From a beta proteobacterium L13 (GTDB taxonomy: Bacteria > Pseudomonadota > Gammaproteobacteria > Burkholderiales > Chromobacteriaceae), in assembly GCA_000335715.1 (NCBI GenBank), contig AMYZ01000008.1, positions 1 through 64,000 on the forward strand: a stretch of DNA of 64,000 nt, in the 5' to 3' direction. Below are positions 45,462-54,954 of the stretch, one piece after another. The notes below the pieces were generated by a model. It saw only the letters and a program-made list of their open reading frames with translations. It was not told the origin of the DNA and made no database searches. Position 1 is the stretch's first letter, and every line of letters starts with the position of its first letter. The position numbers and the translations under genes are program-made.

Positions 45462-45979
45462 GGTGTTTTTCCTTGTTCCTGAAGCAGGTAGAGGCTGTTG
45501 TCCTGTTTTACCCACTCGCCGTTCACATCCTCGACAGTTTCTTCCAGTTTGATTTCGGTTTCTGCAACGGAGCGCACGATGCCGTAGTTGGGGCCGATAA
45601 AGCTGCCTACGCGAATGCGGTAGATGCCCCCTTCCGGGGTCTGGATCAGCCCAAGCCGTTCCGATTTCAGCAGCATGGTGCCGACCAGTTTGAGCTTGTC
45701 CAGCTCGTAATTTTCCAGTATTTCGCGCGGTCTGCCGGTATCGGGCAAGTTGCCAGCCGTATTCTTGCGTGCCACTTGCAAGCGATTGGTTTCAAATGGA
45801 GAAACCAGGTCCTGCCCGCGGTACTGATAAGGTTTGTATGGCTCGATCTGGGGGAGCGGCTCCACCTGGCCGTGCAAGCCGCTGCCGGCTTGCTGCATCC
45901 ATTGCTCCAGATCGTCTTGTTCGGTAAAGCTGCAGCCTGCCAGCAGGAACAGCAGCGGAATGAGTCGCGTCATGATCAT
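45458..45979 (-). CDS. pilP: Type IV pilus lipoprotein PilP
   Basis: This 173-residue lipoprotein carries a lipobox (LLFLLAGC, Cys15). It connects the PilMNO inner-membrane complex to PilQ. The folded C-terminal domain (KLVGTMLLKSERLGLIQTPEGGIYRIRVGSFIGPNYG) is typical. It overlaps pilO and pilQ by 4 bases on each side. Confidence 0.95.
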   Translation of the reverse strand: MIMTRLIPLLFLLAGCSFTEQDDLEQWMQQAGSGLHGQVEPLPQIEPYKPYQYRGQDLVSPFETNRLQVARKNTAGNLPDTGRPREILENYELDKLKLVGTMLLKSERLGLIQTPEGGIYRIRVGSFIGPNYGIVRSVAETEIKLEETVEDVNGEWVKQDNSLYLLQEQGKTP

Positions 45980-46584
45980 TTCGGTGCAGAGAGTTTCTCT
46001 TCTGCCTCCAGCGCGCGATAGGTTTTGGCGGTGGCCATCATCACCAGACGGCTGGATTTGGCATCGCCTACCGGGGTAAGCGAGATGTCGCTGATGGTGA
46101 CAATGCGTGAAAGCTGGGACACGTCGGTAACAAATGCGGCCAACTCGTTATAGGTGCCGGTAAGGCGTATCTGGATGGGCAGCTCGGCCATCTGGTCGGT
46201 TTTGACTTCGCCTGCGGGGCGGAACAGCTCGAATTGCAGGCCGCGACCAATGCCCGCCTGGTTGATCTCGGTAAGCAACGAGTCCATTTCGGACTTGGTT
46301 GGCAGCTGTTTGAGTAGCGTGCCAAACGAGACTTCAATCTGTTTGAGCTGGTTTTCCAGTGCTACCAGGTTGCTGGCCTGGCGTTTCTTGTCGACAAAAG
46401 TCTGGCGCAGCTGTTCTTCCTGCAGCCGGGCCTGTTCGATCTCATCCTGAACCGACGAGAATACGGCGAGGTAGGCAGCACCCAGAACCAGCAAGACCAG
46501 CAAGCAAAGGGCGGCGAGCTGGCCGGGAAGAGGCCAGTTGGGCATGTCTTTGAAGTCAAGGTTGCGCACTTCATCTAGGGTCAT
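45976..46584 (-). CDS. pilO: Type IV pilus inner-membrane protein PilO
   Basis: This 202-residue bitopic protein has a single TM (about 22-44), a coiled coil (about 45-85) and a ferredoxin-like periplasmic domain. It pairs with PilN. It overlaps pilN and pilP by 4 bases. One 10-mer copy (46135) is in the domain coding for AELP/AAF-type strands. Confidence 0.95.
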   Translation of the reverse strand: MTLDEVRNLDFKDMPNWPLPGQLAALCLLVLLVLGAAYLAVFSSVQDEIEQARLQEEQLRQTFVDKKRQASNLVALENQLKQIEVSFGTLLKQLPTKSEMDSLLTEINQAGIGRGLQFELFRPAGEVKTDQMAELPIQIRLTGTYNELAAFVTDVSQLSRIVTISDISLTPVGDAKSSRLVMMATAKTYRALEAEEKLSAPK

Positions 46585-47150
46585 TGCGGTGCTCCGGTGC
46601 TAGGCGCGTGCTGGGCTTTCAGCGCCACGCTCAGGCTGAACTGGTTGGCACGTATCTTGTCCACGTTGGCCGCGCTGACTTCGATCAGTACCGGGTCTGC
46701 AAAGGTGCCGGATTCGGCCAGATTACGCATGAAGGCCGATACGCGCGCGCTGGACAGAGAGTAGCCACTGAGTGCAATGCTGCTGCCGGTCTGGCGGAAG
46801 TCTTTCAGGTACACCCCTTCCGGTACGAGGCGGATCAGTTCGTCAAAAATGTATACCGCCTGGGTCCGGTCAAACTGCAGTTTTTCTACCAGCTGCTTAC
46901 GCGATAGCAAAACGGCTTTCTTCTGGCGTAGCGACTCGATATTGCTGAGCTTGCTGTTGATCTTGTTGATTTCTGTTTCCAGACGCTGGTTGCGTGCCAG
47001 CTGGTTGGCTTTCTGCTCTTCCAGTGCCATATGGCACAGATAAGTCAGGCCCAATGCCAGCAAGATACTGCCCAACAGCAGGGCCTGGAAGCGTTTGCGG
47101 TGAGCCGCTTTTTTCTGTTCGCGGTGCGGCAGCAGGTTAATGCGGATCAT
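46581..47150 (-). CDS. pilN: Type IV pilus inner-membrane protein PilN
   Basis: This has 189 residues. The N-terminal MIRINLLPHRE binds the groove of PilM, followed by a TM at about 22-42, a coiled coil and a periplasmic ferredoxin-like domain with VPEGVYLKDFRQTGSSIALSGYS. It directly follows pilM without a gap. Confidence 0.96.
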   Translation of the reverse strand: MIRINLLPHREQKKAAHRKRFQALLLGSILLALGLTYLCHMALEEQKANQLARNQRLETEINKINSKLSNIESLRQKKAVLLSRKQLVEKLQFDRTQAVYIFDELIRLVPEGVYLKDFRQTGSSIALSGYSLSSARVSAFMRNLAESGTFADPVLIEVSAANVDKIRANQFSLSVALKAQHAPSTGAPQ

Positions 47151-48275
47151 CTAGTCAAATCTCCGCAGGGCCAAACCGCATGACACCAGGAGCGAAGGCG
47201 CATCCAGCAGCAACTCTTTGAGCTGTATGCCCGGAGCCTGTGTCATGGTCGTGAACGGGTTGGCAATCATGGTGCTGATCTGTGTACGGTTCAGAATGGC
47301 GTCATCCAGGCCGGACAGCATGCTGCAGCCACCAGCCAGCAGAATGTAGTCCACACGCAGATATTGCGACACGCTTACCGTGGTGTAGAAAAACTGCAAG
47401 GCACGCTGGATTTCCTGCGCGAGTGAATCCACAAAGGGGTAGAGCAGCTCGGCTTCGTAGCCGTCTGGCAGCGACATGCTGCGCTTGCCGGCTTCTGCCT
47501 CTTCGTAGGTATAGCCATAACGGCGCTGGATATCCCGCGTGAGCTGTACGCCGCCAAAGACCTGTTCGCGATAATAAAGCTGCTGGCCGTTACGGATCAC
47601 CGAGCAGTGAATCTTGCTGGCGCCAATATCGAACAAGGCAAAGGTCTGGTTCATGCCCTGGTCTGGCAGCTGTTGCTGAATCTGCTCGAAGGCAGTCATC
47701 ATGGCAAAAGCGTCGATATCGACAATTTCTACTTTCAGGCCGGCCATCTCCGCTACCGCCACGCGCTCTTCCACTTTCTCTTTGCGGGAGGCGCAGATCA
47801 TAACATCCAGGTCGTCTGCACTATTGCTGGATGGGCCCAGCACCTGGTAATCCAGATTGACTTCATCCAGGGGGAAGGGGATGTACTGGTTGGCTTCATT
47901 TTCAACCTGCATCTCCAGGTCGTCACCCAATGCACTGGCCGGTACCAGGATTTTCTTGTAGATGGCCATGGACGTAGGCAGGGCAATGGCCGCGCGGCGT
48001 GTCGGCGAGCCCAGGCGGTGCCAGGCGCGACGAATGGCATCGGCTACCTCGTCCATATTGTTGATGTTGCCGTCGGTAATCAGGTCTTTGGCGAGCGGTT
48101 CCACCACATAGCGCTCCAGCTGCGGGGTGCGCCCGCTACGGCTGAGTTCTACCATTTTGATGGAGGTGGAGCTGATGTCCAGGCCAAGCATGGATTGACG
48201 TGATGAGGGGAGCCAACTGCTAAATAGCTGTTGAAGGCGGTTTCTATCGAAACGACTTTTTTCTCCAGGCATCAT
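47151..48275 (-). CDS. pilM: Type IV pilus actin-like ATPase PilM
   Basis: This 374-residue cytoplasmic actin-fold protein has a nucleotide-binding region MLGLDISSTSIKMVELSR, FALFDIGASKIHCSVI and LLAGGCSMLSGLDDAI. It recruits PilN to form the PilMNOP platform. The start at 48275 (MMPGEKSRF) gives a short basic extension; an upstream in-frame start to 48329 is possible, but neither has a strong ribosome site. It is divergent from ponA, the order found in Neisseria and Pseudomonas. Confidence 0.93.
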   Translation of the reverse strand: MMPGEKSRFDRNRLQQLFSSWLPSSRQSMLGLDISSTSIKMVELSRSGRTPQLERYVVEPLAKDLITDGNINNMDEVADAIRRAWHRLGSPTRRAAIALPTSMAIYKKILVPASALGDDLEMQVENEANQYIPFPLDEVNLDYQVLGPSSNSADDLDVMICASRKEKVEERVAVAEMAGLKVEIVDIDAFAMMTAFEQIQQQLPDQGMNQTFALFDIGASKIHCSVIRNGQQLYYREQVFGGVQLTRDIQRRYGYTYEEAEAGKRSMSLPDGYEAELLYPFVDSLAQEIQRALQFFYTTVSVSQYLRVDYILLAGGCSMLSGLDDAILNRTQISTMIANPFTTMTQAPGIQLKELLLDAPSLLVSCGLALRRFD

Positions 48276-48406
48276 TATCTGGTGCCGCCGTAACGGGCTG
48301 GTCACCAACCTCCTTGTTGCAGTGCACACCGGGGTGTACGTTTGCTATTCGTCTTAAGGCGCCGCCTTGCGGTTATAATGCGCCATCACTTTTATAGGCT
48401 AGAACA

Positions 48407-50785
48407 ATGATGCTCCAGCGCTTTTTTACCGTTACCGCAGGCCTGCTTGCCGGCTTGGCCGTTATTGTAGCGGGCCTGATGCTGATTGCCGTGGTGATTA
48501 CCTATCCACGCTTGCCCAGCCTGGATGTGTTGACCGATTATCGCCCCAAGATGCCACTGCGTGTCTATTCTGCCGATAATGTCCTGATTGGCGAGTTTGG
48601 TGAAGAGCGACGCTCGTTTACCCGGATCCAGGATGTGCCGCAGCATATGAAACAGGCACTGTTGGCCGCAGAGGACGAACGCTTTTACCAGCATGGTGGC
48701 ATTGATTACTTGGGCGTATTGCGTGCTGCAGTCGGCAATATAGTATCCGGTCGCGCGCACTCTGGTGCAAGCACCATTACTATGCAGGTGGCAAAAAATT
48801 TCTTCTTGTCCAGCGAGCGCACTTTCACTCGAAAATTCAATGAAGCGCTGCTGGCATTCAAGATTGAGCATACTTTATCGAAAGACCAAATCTTAGAGCT
48901 GTATATCAATCAAATCTATCTCGGGCAGCGTGCTTACGGCTTTTCGGCTGCTGCGCAAGCCTATTATGGCAAGCCTTTGGCCAATCTGAGCGTGGCCGAA
49001 ATGGCGATGCTGGCGGGTTTGCCCAAAGCGCCTTCCAGCTACAATCCTGTTGTTAATCCGGAACGCGCGCGCTTGCGTCAGCTGTATGTGCTGCGCCGCA
49101 TGCACGAGCTGCGCTTCATCAACAGCGACGAGTACGAGCAAGCCAAGGCCGAGCCCATGGTATTGGCCAAGCCTACCCTGGAAGCCAGCCTGCCTGCGCA
49201 ATACATGGCGGAGATGGTGCGTCAGGCCATGTACGGCCGCTATAAAGAGGCGGCATATACCGAGGGCTACCGCGTGTATACCACGCTGGACAGCAAGCAT
49301 CAGCAGTGGGCTTTCGATTCGCTGCGTGCCGGCCTGATCGACTACGATCGCCGCCAGGCCTACCGTGGGCCGGAAGCGTTTACCGACCTGTCTGCCATTG
49401 CGCCAGAAGAGCTGGAAGAGGCGCTGGATGAGTCGCTGGCTGCCATTCGCGATAGCGGCAATATGCAGCCCGCTATTGTGTTGGCCGCCAGCCCGTCTCG
49501 CGTACGCGTGTACCTGCGTGGCGGCAAAAAAGTGGACATCACCGGTGGCGGCCTGAGCTTTGCCCGCTCTGCACTTTCCGAGCGGGTTACACCGGCACAG
49601 CGCCTGCGCCCCGGCGCGCATGTGCGGGTGGTGCAGGATGCCAAGGGCGGCTGGCAGATTACCCAGATGCCCGAGGTGGAAGGTGGCTTTGTCTCCATGG
49701 ACCCGCGCACTGGCGCCATCCGTTCGCTGGTGGGCGGCTTCGACTTTAACCGCAGCCCGTTCAACCACGTGACCCAGGCTATCCGTCAGCCGGGCTCCAC
49801 CTTTAAACCGTTTGTTTACTCCGCTGCGCTGGACCGGGGCTTTACGCCTTCTACCATGATCAACGATGCGCCTATCACGGTAGACCCGCAGACCATAGGC
49901 GGCCAAAGCTGGGACCCGAAAAACGACGATGGCCGCTATGCGGGCATGATTACCATGCGCCGTGCGCTGGCCTTGTCGAAAAACCTGGTGTCTATCCGTA
50001 TCCTGATGTCCATCGGTACCGACTTTGGCCAGCAGTACGTGCAGCGTTTCGGTTTTGACGGCAAGAATATCCCGGCCTATCTCACCATGGCGCTGGGGGC
50101 AGGTACTGCTACGCCTATGCAGATTGCCGAAGGCTACTCGGTGTTTGCCAACGGTGGCTTCCGTACCCGGGCCTACTTTATCGACCGTATCGAAGACGCA
50201 GGTGGCCGCGTGCTGGCGCGTACACTACCCGCCATTGCCGGGCAGAATGCCCCTCAGGCCATCGACCCGCGCAACGCTTTCATCATCAGCAATATGATGC
50301 GCGACGTGGTGCGCTACGGTACGGCCAACCGTGCCATGGCACTGGGGCGTAACGATATCTCGGGCAAGACCGGTACCACCAACGACTTCCGCGACGCCTG
50401 GTTTGCCGGTTTCAACCCCAATCTGGTGGCGGTGACCTGGGTTGGCTTCGACCAGCCGCGTAGCCTGGGCCGCTACGGTTATGGCGGTACCGCAGCGCTG
50501 CCGATCTGGGTGAATTACATGAGCAATGCGCTGAAAGGTGTGCCGGATGTCGAGCTGCCGCCGCCTGCCGGCGTGGTGGTGAAACCGGGTGCCGGTCTGC
50601 GCGGCAACGACGAGTATTACCTGGAAGAATTCCAGCGCACCAACCCTGAGCTGCGTATCAATAACCGTGGCTCGGTGCCGGGTGCCGGCCGCAGCGAAGA
50701 GGGCGATGCATCCGGTACTGCTGGCGACGAGCCTGCGGCCCCTGTGCAGGACGCCGTAGAAAACGTGAAGGACCAGCTGTTCTAA
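48407..50785 (+). CDS. ponA: Penicillin-binding protein 1A (bifunctional murein synthase)
   Basis: This has 792 residues: a TM anchor (about 8-30), glycosyltransferase GT51 domain (LLAAEDERFYQHGGIDYLGVLRAA, GASTITMQVAKNFFLS, Glu in EDERFY catalytic), an OB-like insert, and transpeptidase domain with active Ser in RQPGSTFKPFVYSAAL (about residue 464), SKN (ALSKNLVSIR) and KTGTTNDFRDAWFAGF. It polymerises and cross-links peptidoglycan in the periplasm. The N-terminal 10-mer copy is at 48661 (Leu-Ala-Ala). Confidence 0.97.
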   Translation: MMLQRFFTVTAGLLAGLAVIVAGLMLIAVVITYPRLPSLDVLTDYRPKMPLRVYSADNVLIGEFGEERRSFTRIQDVPQHMKQALLAAEDERFYQHGGIDYLGVLRAAVGNIVSGRAHSGASTITMQVAKNFFLSSERTFTRKFNEALLAFKIEHTLSKDQILELYINQIYLGQRAYGFSAAAQAYYGKPLANLSVAEMAMLAGLPKAPSSYNPVVNPERARLRQLYVLRRMHELRFINSDEYEQAKAEPMVLAKPTLEASLPAQYMAEMVRQAMYGRYKEAAYTEGYRVYTTLDSKHQQWAFDSLRAGLIDYDRRQAYRGPEAFTDLSAIAPEELEEALDESLAAIRDSGNMQPAIVLAASPSRVRVYLRGGKKVDITGGGLSFARSALSERVTPAQRLRPGAHVRVVQDAKGGWQITQMPEVEGGFVSMDPRTGAIRSLVGGFDFNRSPFNHVTQAIRQPGSTFKPFVYSAALDRGFTPSTMINDAPITVDPQTIGGQSWDPKNDDGRYAGMITMRRALALSKNLVSIRILMSIGTDFGQQYVQRFGFDGKNIPAYLTMALGAGTATPMQIAEGYSVFANGGFRTRAYFIDRIEDAGGRVLARTLPAIAGQNAPQAIDPRNAFIISNMMRDVVRYGTANRAMALGRNDISGKTGTTNDFRDAWFAGFNPNLVAVTWVGFDQPRSLGRYGYGGTAALPIWVNYMSNALKGVPDVELPPPAGVVVKPGAGLRGNDEYYLEEFQRTNPELRINNRGSVPGAGRSEEGDASGTAGDEPAAPVQDAVENVKDQLF

Positions 50786-50815
50786 AGGGTGGTAAACACA
50801 CTGATCTACCACCAA

Positions 50816-50850
50816 GAACAATCCCCGGCGTGCCGGGGATTGTTCTATCT
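50816..50850 (+). terminator. ponA terminator
   Basis: GAACAATCCCCGGC (50816-50829) is the exact reverse complement of GCCGGGGATTGTTC (50832-50845). It starts 30 bases after the ponA stop. The T-run after it is weak (TATCT), so termination may depend on stem strength. Confidence 0.65.
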
Positions 50851-50948
50851 GCTTGAAATGCCGTGGCTTTTCTGCCTGTTGTCACCCGTGGTGGTAGCGG
50901 GGCATGCCCATGGGCTGGCGCAGGCGGCAGGCCTGGTGGCCCTTTGCA

Positions 50949-51293
50949 CTATAATAGCGCCAGCAGGTTTTCTGGCGGCCGCCCGATAGCGGCCTTGCTG
51001 CTACTCACTGCCAGCGGGCGCTCGATCAGCTTGGGGTGGGCCAGCATGGCCTGGATCAGGTGCTTGTCTTCCAGCGTCACGTCGTCCAGATGCAGGGCGA
51101 TGTACTCCTCTTCCTTTTTGCGCATCATGCTGCGCGGGTCTCCCCCCAGCATGGCGACGATGGCGGCCAGCTCGTCGGCTGATGGTGGCGTTTTCAGGTA
51201 CTCGATCACCTCTAGCTGGGCGCCATGCTGCTGAAGCAGCTGCAGCCCCTCGCGGGATTTCGAGCAACGCGGGTTATGGTAGTAACGAATCAT
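50949..51293 (-). CDS. arsC: ArsC-family arsenate reductase
   Basis: This has 114 residues from the ATG at 51293 (MIRYYHNPRCSKSREGLQLL). The redox Cys sits in HNPRCSKSR (Cys10), and the C-terminal GRPPENLLALL is diagnostic of the glutaredoxin-type ArsC. Without other ars genes nearby, arsenate specificity is likely but not certain; some members have other thiol-dependent roles. Confidence 0.9.
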   Translation of the reverse strand: MIRYYHNPRCSKSREGLQLLQQHGAQLEVIEYLKTPPSADELAAIVAMLGGDPRSMMRKKEEEYIALHLDDVTLEDKHLIQAMLAHPKLIERPLAVSSSKAAIGRPPENLLALL

Positions 51294-51364
51294 GATGCTT
51301 TCCGTATGCTGCGAGAGTGTCACTTTTATATCGCAGTTTTCCTGGCAAGAAAGTCTTTTTTTAC

Positions 51365-52567
51365 ATGTCTGATTCATCTAACCGCCGTTTCGGCGTGCTG
51401 GCCCTGCTGTTGGCCGCATTGGCGTCGATGGGGCCATTCTCTATCGATACCTTTTTGCCGGCCATGCACGAGATGGGGGCTGCGCTGGGGGCGTCGCCCA
51501 TCGAAATGCAGCAAACCCTGTCGGTCTACCTGTTTTGCTATGCGGTGATGATGCTGTGGCACGGTGCCATTTCCGACTCGGTAGGCCGCCGTGCGGTGAT
51601 TCTGGTGTCCACCCTGGTATTTGCCGTCGCCTCGGTAGGCTGCGCGCTGGCACCCAATCTGGGGACCTTGCTGTTGTTCCGGGGCATGCAGGGCTTGTGT
51701 GGCGGTGCCGGGCTGGTAGTGGGGCGGGCGATCATTCGCGATACCTTCCACGGCCATGATGCGCAGCGCATGATGTCGCAGGTCACCATGCTGTTTTCCT
51801 TGTCGCCGGCCATCGCGCCGCTGATTGGCGGCATGTTGTTCGGCGCCTTGGGCTGGCGTTCCATCTTTGTGTTTCTGGCCCTGCTGGGGGTGGTGATCTT
51901 TGCCGTGTGCTGGCGTGCCATGCCAGAAACGCATCCGGTGGCGGCGCGTACGCCATTTGCGTGGCGACAGCTGCTGGCCAATTATCTGGAGGTTGGCCGC
52001 AAGCGCGAGTTCCAGCTGCTGGCGCTGGCGGTGTCGTGCAATTTTGCCGGCTTTTTCGTGTACATCCCGTCGGCGCCGGTGTTCGTCATGCAGCACCTGG
52101 GCTTGGGGCATAACGATTTTCTGTGGATGTTCGGCCCCATCGTGTCGGGCATCATGTTCGGCGCGTTTTTGTCCGGCAAGCTGGCCGGGCGGCGCGATAC
52201 CCGCACCATCGTCAATATCGGCTATGTGCTGATGTTTGCCGCCACGGCGGCCAACTTGCTGCAGGCTTTCCTGATGACGCCGTCGGTGCCGTGGGCGGTG
52301 TTGCCGCTGGCGCTATACACCACGGGGATGTCGATGTCGGCACCGTCGATGACACTGACGCTGATGGACCAGTTTCCGCACTTGCGCGGTACAGTGTCGT
52401 CGGTGCAGGGCTTTGTGCAGACCATGTTTTCCACGCTGCTGGCCGGGGTGATTTCACCGCTGGTATGGGGCAGCGTGCAGAGCCTGGCGCTGACCATGCT
52501 GGTGTTTCTGGTGGCGGGCTTTGTGCTGCGCAGCGCTTACCGCCGCCGTATCCGGCGGCCGGTGTAA
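51365..52567 (+). CDS. Bcr/CflA-family multidrug efflux transporter (MFS)
   Basis: This has 400 residues from the ATG at 51365 (MSDSSNRRFGVLALLLAALASMGPFSIDTFLPAM), with twelve TM segments expected. Family motifs are DTFLPA, YAVMMLWHGAISDSVGRRAVIL (MFS motif A) and LFRGMQGLCGGAGLVVGRAIIRD. It probably exports drugs or other small molecules by proton antiport. Two 10-mer copies: 51409 (Leu-Ala-Ala) and 51992 (Val-Gly-Arg). Confidence 0.92.
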   Translation: MSDSSNRRFGVLALLLAALASMGPFSIDTFLPAMHEMGAALGASPIEMQQTLSVYLFCYAVMMLWHGAISDSVGRRAVILVSTLVFAVASVGCALAPNLGTLLLFRGMQGLCGGAGLVVGRAIIRDTFHGHDAQRMMSQVTMLFSLSPAIAPLIGGMLFGALGWRSIFVFLALLGVVIFAVCWRAMPETHPVAARTPFAWRQLLANYLEVGRKREFQLLALAVSCNFAGFFVYIPSAPVFVMQHLGLGHNDFLWMFGPIVSGIMFGAFLSGKLAGRRDTRTIVNIGYVLMFAATAANLLQAFLMTPSVPWAVLPLALYTTGMSMSAPSMTLTLMDQFPHLRGTVSSVQGFVQTMFSTLLAGVISPLVWGSVQSLALTMLVFLVAGFVLRSAYRRRIRRPV

Positions 52568-53047
52568 TCAGCAGGCTTTTACCAGTACCGGCTGCAGTAC
52601 GCGTTGCAGCTCGGCCGGTGCCATACCCACCAGAAAACCACGTTTGCCACCGTTGATGTAGATGCGTTCCAGCCCGGCAATGCCGGCTTCCATATACACC
52701 GGCATCTTGCTCTTGGTGCCGAACGGGCTGGTGCCGCCTACCTGGTAGCCGCTGTGCTTGTCGGCGGTTTTCGGGTCGCACGGCGTGATCTTCTTGGCGC
52801 CGACCTGCTTGGCCAGCATGCCGGTGGCCACCTCGCAGTCGCCGTGCATCAGCACAATCAGCGGCTTGCGCTGTTCGTCTTCCATCACCAGGGTCTTGAT
52901 CACAGCGTGCTCGTCCACGCCCAGCTCGCGCGCAGACACGCGGGTGCCGCCTTTTTCTTCGTATTTGTACAGATGCTCGGTGTAGGCCACTTGGTGTTCG
53001 CGCAGCATGCGCACGGCTTGGGTGACCGGGGCTTTTCCCTTGGACAT
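52568..53047 (-). CDS. ybaK: YbaK/EbsC-family Cys-tRNA(Pro) deacylase
   Basis: This 159-residue trans-editing protein hydrolyses mischarged Cys-tRNA(Pro). Signatures are AVIKTLVMEDEQRKPLIVLMHGDCEV, the catalytic-site region AKQVGAKKITPCDPKTADKHSGYQVGGTSPFGTK and a terminal FINGG-like turn (YINGGKRGFLVGM). It converges on the Bcr/CflA gene with no gap. Confidence 0.94.
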   Translation of the reverse strand: MSKGKAPVTQAVRMLREHQVAYTEHLYKYEEKGGTRVSARELGVDEHAVIKTLVMEDEQRKPLIVLMHGDCEVATGMLAKQVGAKKITPCDPKTADKHSGYQVGGTSPFGTKSKMPVYMEAGIAGLERIYINGGKRGFLVGMAPAELQRVLQPVLVKAC

Positions 53048-53078
53048 GGTTATCGATAGGGCAGGGTGAGACAGGGCG

Positions 53079-53705
53079 CTATTGTACCCGCGGCCCCATG
53101 GTTGGCCGCAAGCGCCACCACAGCCGCAGCCCCAGCAGCAGCGCCAGCACCGCCGCGTACAACAGCGGCTCGGTGAGGTTGCGCTTTACCAGCCATAGGT
53201 AGTGAACCACCGCCAGCACGGCCAGCGGGTAGACCAGCCGGTGCAGCTGGCCCCAGCGCCGTTTCAGCCGCCGCAGCCAGCCGTCGGTCGAGGTGATGGC
53301 CAGCGGCAATAGCAGCGCAAACGCGGCCATACCGACGGTAATGAACGGGCGCTTGATGATGTCGTGCAGGATAGCGGGCCAGTCGAACAGCTGGTCCAGC
53401 CACAGGTAGATCAGCAAGTGCACGCTGGCGTAAAAGAAAGCATACAGCCCCAGCATGCGGCGCAGGCGCAGCAGCCAGCCGGGCGCACCCAGGCGGCGCA
53501 GCGGGGTAATGGCCAGGCCAGCCAGTAACAGGTTCAGCGCCCAGCTGCCGCTGTCGCGGGTGAGCGTTTCTACCGGGTTTACCGCCTGGCCGCTGAACGC
53601 CTGCCACAGGCTGGCGGCCAGTGGCAGCAGGCACAGCACGAAAACCAGCGCCTTGATGCGGCCAACCATGGCCGGCGAGGGGTTGGCGAGCAAGGTTGGC
53701 CGCAT
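53079..53705 (-). CDS. msrQ: Haem-binding membrane subunit MsrQ
   Basis: This 208-residue inner-membrane cytochrome has about six TM segments and family signature LRRMLGLYAFFYASVHLLIYLWLDQ with haem-ligand His, and WGQLHRLVYPLAVLAVVHYLWLV. It passes electrons from the quinone pool to MsrP. The ATG at 53705 overlaps the msrP stop. Three copies of the 10-mer lie in it: 53695 (encodes MRPT at the start), 53657 (MVGR) and 53101 (RPTM near the end). Confidence 0.94.
   Translation of the reverse strand: MRPTLLANPSPAMVGRIKALVFVLCLLPLAASLWQAFSGQAVNPVETLTRDSGSWALNLLLAGLAITPLRRLGAPGWLLRLRRMLGLYAFFYASVHLLIYLWLDQLFDWPAILHDIIKRPFITVGMAAFALLLPLAITSTDGWLRRLKRRWGQLHRLVYPLAVLAVVHYLWLVKRNLTEPLLYAAVLALLLGLRLWWRLRPTMGPRVQ
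53657..53704. repeat. Inverted pair of GTTGGCCGCA units at the msrP/msrQ junction
   Basis: TGCGGCCAAC (53657-53666) and GTTGGCCGCA (53695-53704) lie 28 bases apart and point away from each other; with flanks the repeat extends to ATGCGGCCAACC/GGTTGGCCGCAT (12 bp each). They straddle the start of msrQ, so an mRNA hairpin could occlude its ribosome site or start. Confidence 0.8.
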
Positions 53706-54613
53706 CAGAAGTTTTTCACCAGATCCATGCCGCGGTACAGGCCGGCTACCTGGTCGGCGTAACCGTTGAATGGCAGCGTCTTGCGTTTCAGGAACTCGCC
53801 GATGCGCCGTTCGCTGGCCTGGCTCCAGCGCGGGTGGTCTACCGCCGGGTTTACGTTGGAGTAAAAGCCGTACTCGCTGGGCGCCGCCATATTCCAGCTG
53901 GTAGGCGGCTGCTTTTCCAGCAGCGTGATGCGGCTGATGGACTTGATGCTCTTGAAACCGTACTTCCACGGCACCACCAGCCGCACTGGTGCGCCGTTCT
54001 GGCCGGGCAGCGCCTCGCCATACAAGCCTACCGCCAGGATGGTGAGCGGGTGCATGGCCTCGTCGATGCGCAGGCCTTCGCGGTACGGCCAGTCCAGCAC
54101 GCGGCGCGCCACGCCGGGCATTTCGCCGGGGCGCAGCGCGGTTTCGAACGCCACGTATTTGGCGCGGCTGGTGGGGTCTACCTGTTTGAGCAAGCTGGCC
54201 AGCGGGAAGCCCACCCACGGGATCACCATGCTCCAGCCTTCCACGCAGCGCAGGCGGTAGATGCGCTCTTCCAGCGGGAACTTCAGCAGCTCCTCGATGC
54301 TGAAGCTGCGCGGCTTGCCCGCTTCGCCGCCCACCGCTACCGACCACGGCCGCGTTTTCAGGCGGGCGGCGTACTGCGCGGGCTCGTCCTTGCCGGTGCC
54401 GAACTCGTAGTAGTTGTTGTAGCTGGTGATGTCCTGGCGGCTATTGGGCTTTTCGGTAGTGGAATAGCCACTTTTACTGGCAGGCAGGGCGGCGATGGAC
54501 GCCACGGGTAGCAGCAGGCCCGCACTGCCCAGCATGAACTGGCGGCGGTTCAGGTACACACTGTGCGGGGTAATCTCGGAGGGCAGGATGTCGGTGGCGC
54601 GGCGTATCAGCAT
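53705..54613 (-). CDS. msrP: Molybdopterin protein-methionine sulfoxide reductase MsrP
   Basis: This 302-residue periplasmic enzyme repairs oxidised methionines. A Tat signal ([25 protein letters not shown]) begins at about residue 22. The molybdenum Cys is in [17 protein letters not shown]; the domain fits the SUOX-like fold. The start at 54613 ([13 protein letters not shown]) is standard; longer readings to 54997 are not family-like. It is coupled to msrQ by ATGA. Confidence 0.95.
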   Translation of the reverse strand: MLIRRATDILPSEITPHSVYLNRRQFMLGSAGLLLPVASIAALPASKSGYSTTEKPNSRQDITSYNNYYEFGTGKDEPAQYAARLKTRPWSVAVGGEAGKPRSFSIEELLKFPLEERIYRLRCVEGWSMVIPWVGFPLASLLKQVDPTSRAKYVAFETALRPGEMPGVARRVLDWPYREGLRIDEAMHPLTILAVGLYGEALPGQNGAPVRLVVPWKYGFKSIKSISRITLLEKQPPTSWNMAAPSEYGFYSNVNPAVDHPRWSQASERRIGEFLKRKTLPFNGYADQVAGLYRGMDLVKNF

Positions 54614-54690
54614 GGCGTGAGCTCCAGGGGGTATCGGTAATGAGTCGGATACCGGGGGCTGATCTGACAGCGCCAGGGCAGAAAAATTCG

Positions 54691-54870
54691 CTACAGGCGA
54701 ATCCCCGCCAGTGCCAGGCCCAGAAACAGGAGGCCGCTGACCAGCAGGGCAATGGCCAGGGTATGCACAAACTCGTGTACGGTGGCACGTTGCCGGCGGT
54801 TCAGCAGCCAGCGCACCACCATTACCAGCACCATGCACAGCAAGGCCAGGCGAAACAGGCGACCTATCAT
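54691..54870 (-). CDS. Two-TM small membrane protein beginning MIGR
   Basis: This has 59 residues with two hydrophobic helices ([19 protein letters not shown] and [20 protein letters not shown]) joined by a basic loop ([11 protein letters not shown]). The ATG at 54870 has AAGGA at the right distance and gives the start MIGRLF. This recalls a small Neisserial family that databases name for its MIGRI start, as far as I remember; the function is unknown. Longer starts at 54879 and 54897 have worse ribosome sites. Confidence 0.7.
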   Translation of the reverse strand: MIGRLFRLALLCMVLVMVVRWLLNRRQRATVHEFVHTLAIALLVSGLLFLGLALAGIRL

Positions 54871-54942
54871 CAAAAGCATCCTTAGCGCAGAGGCCACGAT
54901 TATTGGCAGCGACAGGACAGGTGCGCAAGCCAGCGATGCCTA

Positions 54943-54948
54943 TATAAT
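54943..54948 (+). promoter_or_regulatory. Candidate -10 box of metX
   Basis: TATAAT lies about 100 bases before metX and would place transcription start near 54955, giving a leader of about 95 nt. No good -35 is at the standard spacing, so this may be an activator-dependent or extended promoter. Confidence 0.5.
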
Positions 54949-54954
54949 CGCAGC

